DNA of 64,000 bases from Providencia rettgeri. Lineage in GTDB: Bacteria; Pseudomonadota; Gammaproteobacteria; Enterobacterales; Enterobacteriaceae. A model generated the notes under the pieces. The model had not been told where the DNA came from, made no database searches, and saw only the letters and a list, made by a program, of their open reading frames with translations. This document shows positions 60,060 to 64,000 of this stretch, one piece after another (the stretch's first letter is position 1; each line of letters opens with the position of its first letter). The translations under genes were made by a program, and so were the position numbers. The stretch covers positions 930,001 through 994,000 of the forward strand of contig NZ_CP017671.1 of the NCBI RefSeq assembly GCF_001874625.1, in the 5' to 3' direction.

Positions 60060-60947
60060 TATTTGAGTGCTAAACAAATCACATCGTGGATTGATAAGTA
60101 TGATAGTGCAGCCACAGATGAGGACAAAAAGAAATTAATTGCTATTGCTGAAAACTTGGATAAAGAACAGCTACAGAAAGCATTGGATACAAAAATTTCT
60201 AAAGATTATTTAGAGCAACAAAAAGATGAGCTCAGAGCATTGTTAAATTCAGGTAACTGTAATTCGGATTGTCGCTACATAGCACAAACGAGTATCAATC
60301 AGTTGACACCAATCATCGATAACTATGGTGACTTAGAAAGAACAAATAAAATTCCTAGGGCTGCAATAGCAACAATTACTTTGGCTTTGCCAATGGCAAG
60401 CAAAACTGTTAGCCCTTATGTATCTAGTTGGTTAGGTAGCACATCTTTAGCTAACCGCGTGATAGGGGTAACAACCACAGGCACGGCAAACTTAGGAATG
60501 CAGGGATATAACATTTATAAAGATCCTGATAATACTGATTTTAGTTACACAAATTTCGGAAGTTCATTATTAACAGGAGGAATTACACCAGGAATGGGAT
60601 ATTGGGGAACCGTCACAACCAATACAACAGGAGCTGGAGTTTCAAGTTTAATTGATGGCAAATCTCCTTGGGCTTCGATAGGCGGATCATTTATCGGTTC
60701 ATCGCTAGGTTATGGTGTTGGTCTAGGGACTACAAATGTTTTAAATAACAAATTGAATCCATGGTCAAGTGGACTTAAAGAAAGGTACTTAGTAGAAATG
60801 CCATCTATATCGGCACCTCCTGTAATATCTCCGATACCAGCTATTACAGGGAGTATATTCGGCGCTGTTGGCTCCGAGTTTATAGGTAATGAAACAACGG
60901 AAATATTAAAGCCACTCATGACAAAGGATGGAAATGAAAGTAATTAA
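60060..60947 (+). CDS. Orphan cdiA-CT cassette 11, probable ionophore tip
   Basis: 295 codons after VENN. The first about 200 residues (SAKQITSWIDKYDSAATDED to GAGVSSLIDGKSPW) match cassette 3 almost base for base; the end diverges (GGSFIGSSLGYGVGLGTTNV, VISPIPAITGSIFGAVGSEF). It is Gly-rich and hydrophobic, as in membrane-active CDI tips. The immunity gene overlaps its end by 14 bp. Confidence 0.75.
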   Translation, partial: YLSAKQITSWIDKYDSAATDEDKKKLIAIAENLDKEQLQKALDTKISKDYLEQQKDELRALLNSGNCNSDCRYIAQTSINQLTPIIDNYGDLERTNKIPRAAIATITLALPMASKTVSPYVSSWLGSTSLANRVIGVTTTGTANLGMQGYNIYKDPDNTDFSYTNFGSSLLTGGITPGMGYWGTVTTNTTGAGVSSLIDGKSPWASIGGSFIGSSLGYGVGLGTTNVLNNKLNPWSSGLKERYLVEMPSISAPPVISPIPAITGSIFGAVGSEFIGNETTEILKPLMTKDGNESN

Positions 60948-61167
60948 TTATTTTTTAATTATATCTATGTGCTACTCGTTTGGGGCTTTTGTTATGTTTT
61001 TATTACTTAAGCTTATTATTGAAGCAATTAGATATGTGAAATTAAATGTTTTTGTTATTGATATTCCTGCAATTAAGGAATTAATAATTTTAGGTGTAGT
61101 TTTAGGAGTGTTCACTAGCTGTGTACATATGTTAATTGTTTACAGGAATCATAAGCGGCTTAAATGA
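60934..61167 (+). CDS. Membrane immunity protein of cassette 11
   Basis: 77 residues from MKVINYFLIISMCYSFGAFV, with two hydrophobic segments, the second ELIILGVVLGVFTSCVHMLI. AAAGGA gives the ATG at 60934 better spacing than the one at 60928. Same architecture as the cassette 3 immunity protein but clearly different sequence. Confidence 0.75.
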   Translation: MKVINYFLIISMCYSFGAFVMFLLLKLIIEAIRYVKLNVFVIDIPAIKELIILGVVLGVFTSCVHMLIVYRNHKRLK

Positions 61168-61194
61168 TGTTTAATGTATACTTATAAATCGAAT

Positions 61195-61227
61195 AATAGA
61201 TCCCCTTTTTGTATTCAGGGATCTATT
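61195..61227. terminator. Bidirectional hairpin after cassette 11
   Basis: AATAGATCCC/GGGATCTATT stem with a 13-base loop between the convergent immunity gene and symE relic. Confidence 0.6.
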
Positions 61228-61243
61228 TAGCCACTTTAACTCT

Positions 61244-61495
61244 TTACTCTCCCTCACTCAACCGGATAATCAACTGCCCGGCTTGGCGGGTGAGAGTGAC
61301 GTTACTGCCCACCGTAAACCCGAGCTCATTCAGCCACTTACCGCTGAATGTCAGTTGTGGGCTGGGGTTGGGTTTACCGCGGTTAGGGGCGTAACCCACT
61401 GTATACTGTCTGGTTTTTAGCACTTCTTCTTTAGCTGTCGGTGTTTTTACTTTACTACAAAGTGCTGTGAAAACATGTTCTGCAAAGCCAAAAAC
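61244..61495 (-). pseudogene. symE relic (copy 11, type B, 5' frameshift)
   Basis: The core TVGYAPNRGKPNPSPQLTFS to IIRLSEGE is intact and close to copy 8. A five-A run in its N-terminal part (CCAAAAACAC) shifts that part out of frame. A GTG at EVLKTRQYTV could still start a short form of about 57 residues, so it may not be dead. Confidence 0.55.
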
Positions 61496-61625
61496 ACACG
61501 TCGGGAATTTTGGGTTCGGCGGTCAAAATGTACTGGGAAAAAGTGTTGTAACTGACTGAACACACAGGGGAAAAGTGGTTTTATCTGGCTAAATCGCAAT
61601 GGAATGAGTTGTTGTTGAGAATAAC
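61496..61625 (+). repeat. VENN spacer element before cassette 12 (130 bp)
   Basis: Matches the spacer before cassette 10; an in-frame TGA precedes the VENN codons. Confidence 0.85.
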
Positions 61626-62240
61626 TATCTGAGTGATTCAGAGCACCGCCAAAAAACATCGCTGGAGTATAAAGAGAAACAAGGAAAAATCACCAAGGAT
61701 GAACAGCAGAAACTCGCTGAATTACGTATTAAAGATGAGGAAACAACTCAGAAAGTCATTGATGCATGCACCGGTGGTGTTTCGCCTGAATGTACAGAAG
61801 CAAGAAAAGACGCATTTGCAACATTAGAGACTTATGTTGATTTAACGTATCAAAATCCTAAAACGGCGCAAGCAGGCTATCAGGAAATTGATAGATTACT
61901 GAGTTCGACTTCTCCTGAAGGTTTAATGGCCTTTGATTTGGTTGAAGGTTATACCGAAGCATTTAAAAACTTTGGTTACTCAGATGAAGATGCCCGTAAA
62001 TATGCAGGAATGTATGTTGGCTCAATTTATTTAATCCAAGGCACTTACGGATTCAATAAAGATGAACCAATTGATGTTGCCGTTGTTAATGGAAAAATGA
62101 TTATTATTGACGGTCACCATCGAGCTGAAGCTGCAAGAAAGGCTGGTATTAAAGATATTCCTGTTAGAATTAATACAGTCACGAAAGAGCAAGGTGACCA
62201 ATTATTACGCGAAGCAGCAGAAGCAAGGGCTAGGAGATAA
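61626..62240 (+). CDS. Orphan cdiA-CT cassette 12, ParB-like tip
   Basis: 204 codons after VENN; the first ATG is at 61926, so there is no proper start. The entry-type domain (DSEHRQKTSLEYKEKQGKIT to RKYAGMYVGSIYL) is shared with cassette 5. The tip is short: DEPIDVAVVNGKMIIIDGHH then RAEAARKAGIKDIPVRI, the ParB/sulfiredoxin-like nuclease pattern (GHHR). The linker and the start of the ParB domain look shorter than usual, so some sequence may be lost. Confidence 0.77.
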   Translation, partial: YLSDSEHRQKTSLEYKEKQGKITKDEQQKLAELRIKDEETTQKVIDACTGGVSPECTEARKDAFATLETYVDLTYQNPKTAQAGYQEIDRLLSSTSPEGLMAFDLVEGYTEAFKNFGYSDEDARKYAGMYVGSIYLIQGTYGFNKDEPIDVAVVNGKMIIIDGHHRAEAARKAGIKDIPVRINTVTKEQGDQLLREAAEARARR

Positions 62241-62241
62241 C

Positions 62242-62631
62242 ATGTTAATCCCAATAAATGATTCAGCATTGAGAAATTTTGTTGTTATCCAAAAGAAGTT
62301 AGTCACATCTTTTATGCAACAGTATCCTAATGCAAAGGATTATCAATTTCTATTGGATTTTCCTAAACATGGAACGATCCAAGTTGATGATAATACTTGG
62401 AATTTCTCAAAACACGGAAAAGGAATCAAATTTTATCAAGATGATTCATCCAGTGCAACGGTAGTAGATATTCATTGCAACATTGCCGAGCCTGAAATGT
62501 TTGATTTATGGCGTTTGATCCAGTATTTTCAATTAGACAATGATGCTGAATTGAAAAGTCTATTAGATGAAATGGTTAGGTCAGAGGATTTATTACTTGT
62601 TTCTGATAAATTTTATACATTTAAAAGTTAG
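62242..62631 (+). CDS. Probable immunity protein of cassette 12
   Basis: 129 residues, MLIPINDSALRNFVVIQKKL, with AGGAG directly upstream of the ATG and 1 bp after the toxin stop. The middle (NTWNFSKHGKGIKFYQDD) suggests a beta-rich fold. Family not recognised. Confidence 0.75.
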   Translation: MLIPINDSALRNFVVIQKKLVTSFMQQYPNAKDYQFLLDFPKHGTIQVDDNTWNFSKHGKGIKFYQDDSSSATVVDIHCNIAEPEMFDLWRLIQYFQLDNDAELKSLLDEMVRSEDLLLVSDKFYTFKS

Positions 62632-62638
62632 TATATAA

Positions 62639-62661
62639 GATCCCAGCATCACACTGGGATC
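62639..62661. terminator. Bidirectional hairpin after cassette 12
   Basis: GATCCCAG/CTGGGATC stem, the clearest member of the family, followed by GTCCTTAC. Confidence 0.65.
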
Positions 62662-62665
62662 GTCC

Positions 62666-62954
62666 TTACTTGCTCTCAGCCAACTGGATGATCAACTGTC
62701 CGGCTTGGCGGGTGAGCGTAACGTTGCTACCCACCGTAAATCCGAGCTCACTCAACCACTTACCACTGATAATCAGCTGTGGGCTGGGATTCGGGCGCTG
62801 TCGGTTGGGCAAGTAGCCCACTGTATACTGCCTTGATTTTACAGCCTGTTCTTTAGCTGTCGGTGTTTTTTACTTTACACTCGTCTCTAGCCACTGTGAC
62901 TACTCCCCCGTCACACTAATCATCTCTCGCCAAATCTAAAAAATAACCAATCAT
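62666..62954 (-). pseudogene. symE relic (copy 12, type A, frameshifted)
   Basis: The core TVGYLPNRQRPNPSPQLIIS to IIQLAESK is intact; a six-T run shifts the type A N-terminus, as in copies 1 and 5. Confidence 0.68.
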
Positions 62955-63038
62955 ATCTTTCCCTTTGGGTTTTTTAGCTATTTACATGATTTTTGAGTCC
63001 ATCGTGTAAAACATGAGAGCAATGGGCGCTTTAAAGTG

Positions 63039-64000
63039 ATGGGTTCACTGCTGACCAATGTGAATAACAAAGGGAAAGACAGCAATACCAAGCATGCAGC
63101 GGTATCGGAGGGTAACATTGTTATTCGCGATAAAGACAATCAGAAACAAGATGTCAGCGAATTAAGCCGAGATACAGACAATGCTCATGAAAAACTCAAT
63201 ACGATTTTTGATAAAGAGAAAGAGCAAAAGCGGATAGAGAAAACGCAGTTAGTGGGCGAGTTAGGTAAGCAGATTACTGATATAGCGGTGACGAATGAAA
63301 GGATAGAAGCCACTAAGAACGAAAGGAAAAACTTTGATAAAACGCCAATGACAGACGATGAGCGTAAGAAAGCCATTGCTTCTATCAAAGATCCGAACTT
63401 AAAAGGGGATGAAACGGCCATTCGGAACGCAGTATTAAATGACCGTATAGAGAAAGCGGTTCAAGGGTCAGAATGGGGCGTTGGTGGTGATAATCGCCGT
63501 ATCGTGGAGTCAGGGACGGCGTTAATCCAAGGCTTGGTGAGCGGTGATGTGAATAAAGCGGTGGGGAATGCGAGTGCACCGTATATTGCCAATCAGATAG
63601 CCAAGAATATTGGAGAGGAAAATAAAGCAGGGCGTTTAGCGGCCCATGGTATTGCGAATGTTGCATTAGCGCTGGCAAAAGGTGAAAATGCAGGGGCACA
63701 ATCGCTGGGAGCCATGACGGGTGAAGCGATGGGGATGCTGTCGGTAGAACTGTACGGTAAAACGCTCGGTGAGCTGACGGAAGACGAAAAAGCGACAGTG
63801 AGCGCCTTTGCGAGTTTGGCAGCGGGAATAGCCGGCGGCGATACATCGAGCGCAGGCAATGCCGCCGAGGCAGGGAAGACCACGGTTGAGAATAACTATT
63901 TATCGAACAAAGATGTCCTTGATTTAAGAAAAGAGTTAATCAAAGCGACAGAAACTGGTGCAGATAAAGAACTCATATTTGACCAGTTCCGCGAGCTGAG
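63039..64000 (+). CDS. Orphan cdiA-CT cassette 13, tip runs off the window
   Basis: [20 protein letters not shown] starts an uninterrupted pretoxin copy to VENN at 63885-63896. The tip begins YLSNKDVLDLRKELIKATET and GADKELIFDQFRELS and is cut by the right edge. It shows that the array continues. Pretoxin variants match cassette 2. The leader ATG at 63012 is out of frame; ATG 63039 is used, without a strong ribosome site. Confidence 0.8.
   Translation, partial: MGSLLTNVNNKGKDSNTKHAAVSEGNIVIRDKDNQKQDVSELSRDTDNAHEKLNTIFDKEKEQKRIEKTQLVGELGKQITDIAVTNERIEATKNERKNFDKTPMTDDERKKAIASIKDPNLKGDETAIRNAVLNDRIEKAVQGSEWGVGGDNRRIVESGTALIQGLVSGDVNKAVGNASAPYIANQIAKNIGEENKAGRLAAHGIANVALALAKGENAGAQSLGAMTGEAMGMLSVELYGKTLGELTEDEKATVSAFASLAAGIAGGDTSSAGNAAEAGKTTVENNYLSNKDVLDLRKELIKATETGADKELIFDQFREL
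63042..63896 (+). repeat. Pretoxin repeat R, copy in cassette 13 (855 bp)
   Basis: Like the others but lacking 12 bp (ATTAGTGGGTGG, residues GLVG) in the Gly-rich segment just before VENN, between short GGCGG direct repeats. Otherwise it shares the private variants of the cassette 2 copy. Confidence 0.9.

Noticed and set aside
40876-64000. Integron-like cassette array
   Set aside because: Regular cassettes with a repeated boundary suggest it, but no integrase gene and no attC-type hyphenated palindromes are seen; boundaries are symE sequence.
40876-64000. CRISPR array
   Set aside because: Repeat spacing is 1-2 kb, units encode proteins, and no short regular repeats occur.
40876-64000. Rhs tip array
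   Set aside because: Rhs loci also carry orphan tips, but there are no YD repeats or Rhs core motifs; the VENN junction and the TPS carrier identify CDI.

Overview
The window looks like the chromosome of an AT-rich enterobacterium, probably of the family Morganellaceae and most likely Providencia. Reasons: moderate-to-low GC, ERIC (IRU) elements, enterobacterial housekeeping genes (cptA, kch, ccmAB, ybiI-like, betT-like), and two-partner-secretion loci of the type common in that group. This assignment is inference; no 16S rRNA or other marker is present.

Region 1 (1-8846) is a 4-hydroxyphenylacetate/homoprotocatechuate meta-cleavage operon on the minus strand: hpaG1-hpaG2-hpaE-hpaD-hpaF, an MFS transporter, a succinate-semialdehyde dehydrogenase, then hpaH, which runs off the left edge. 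The MarR-type regulator hpaR is divergent. ERIC elements lie in two operon gaps, and three in tandem follow hpaR.

Region 2 (9230-17264) is a first two-partner-secretion locus: a TpsB transporter, a 1764-residue TpsA exoprotein ending in a deaminase-like toxin, and a probable immunity gene. Region 3 (17312-26629) is ordinary chromosome: betaine/choline transporter, zinc-finger protein, acetyltransferase, lipoprotein, DUF421 protein, cptA, kch and ccmA-ccmB. No ccmC follows ccmB.

Region 4 (27083-64000 and beyond) is the striking part. It holds a complete contact-dependent inhibition locus (cdiB, a 3919-residue cdiA with a tRNase-type C-terminus, cdiI) followed by at least 13 orphan cdiA-CT/cdiI cassettes in about 23 kb, and it continues past the right edge. 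Tips I can assign include EndoU, an HAE/CxxC deaminase, an RNase A-like tip (broken), a BECR-like tip, a ParB-like tip and three probable membrane-active (ionophore) tips.

Every complete cassette boundary carries, on the opposite strand, a gene or relic of a SymE-family (AbrB-fold) protein, convergent with the preceding immunity gene and often sharing a GATCCCAG-type hairpin with it. Cassettes are joined to these SymE units in two main ways. In one, an about 867-bp copy of the CdiA pretoxin region leads into the toxin. In the other, a 130-131-bp spacer ends exactly in VENN codons. The same entry domain recurs with different tips, and several tips or immunity genes are broken, so the array looks like a recombining reservoir for swapping the tip of the single full-length CdiA.
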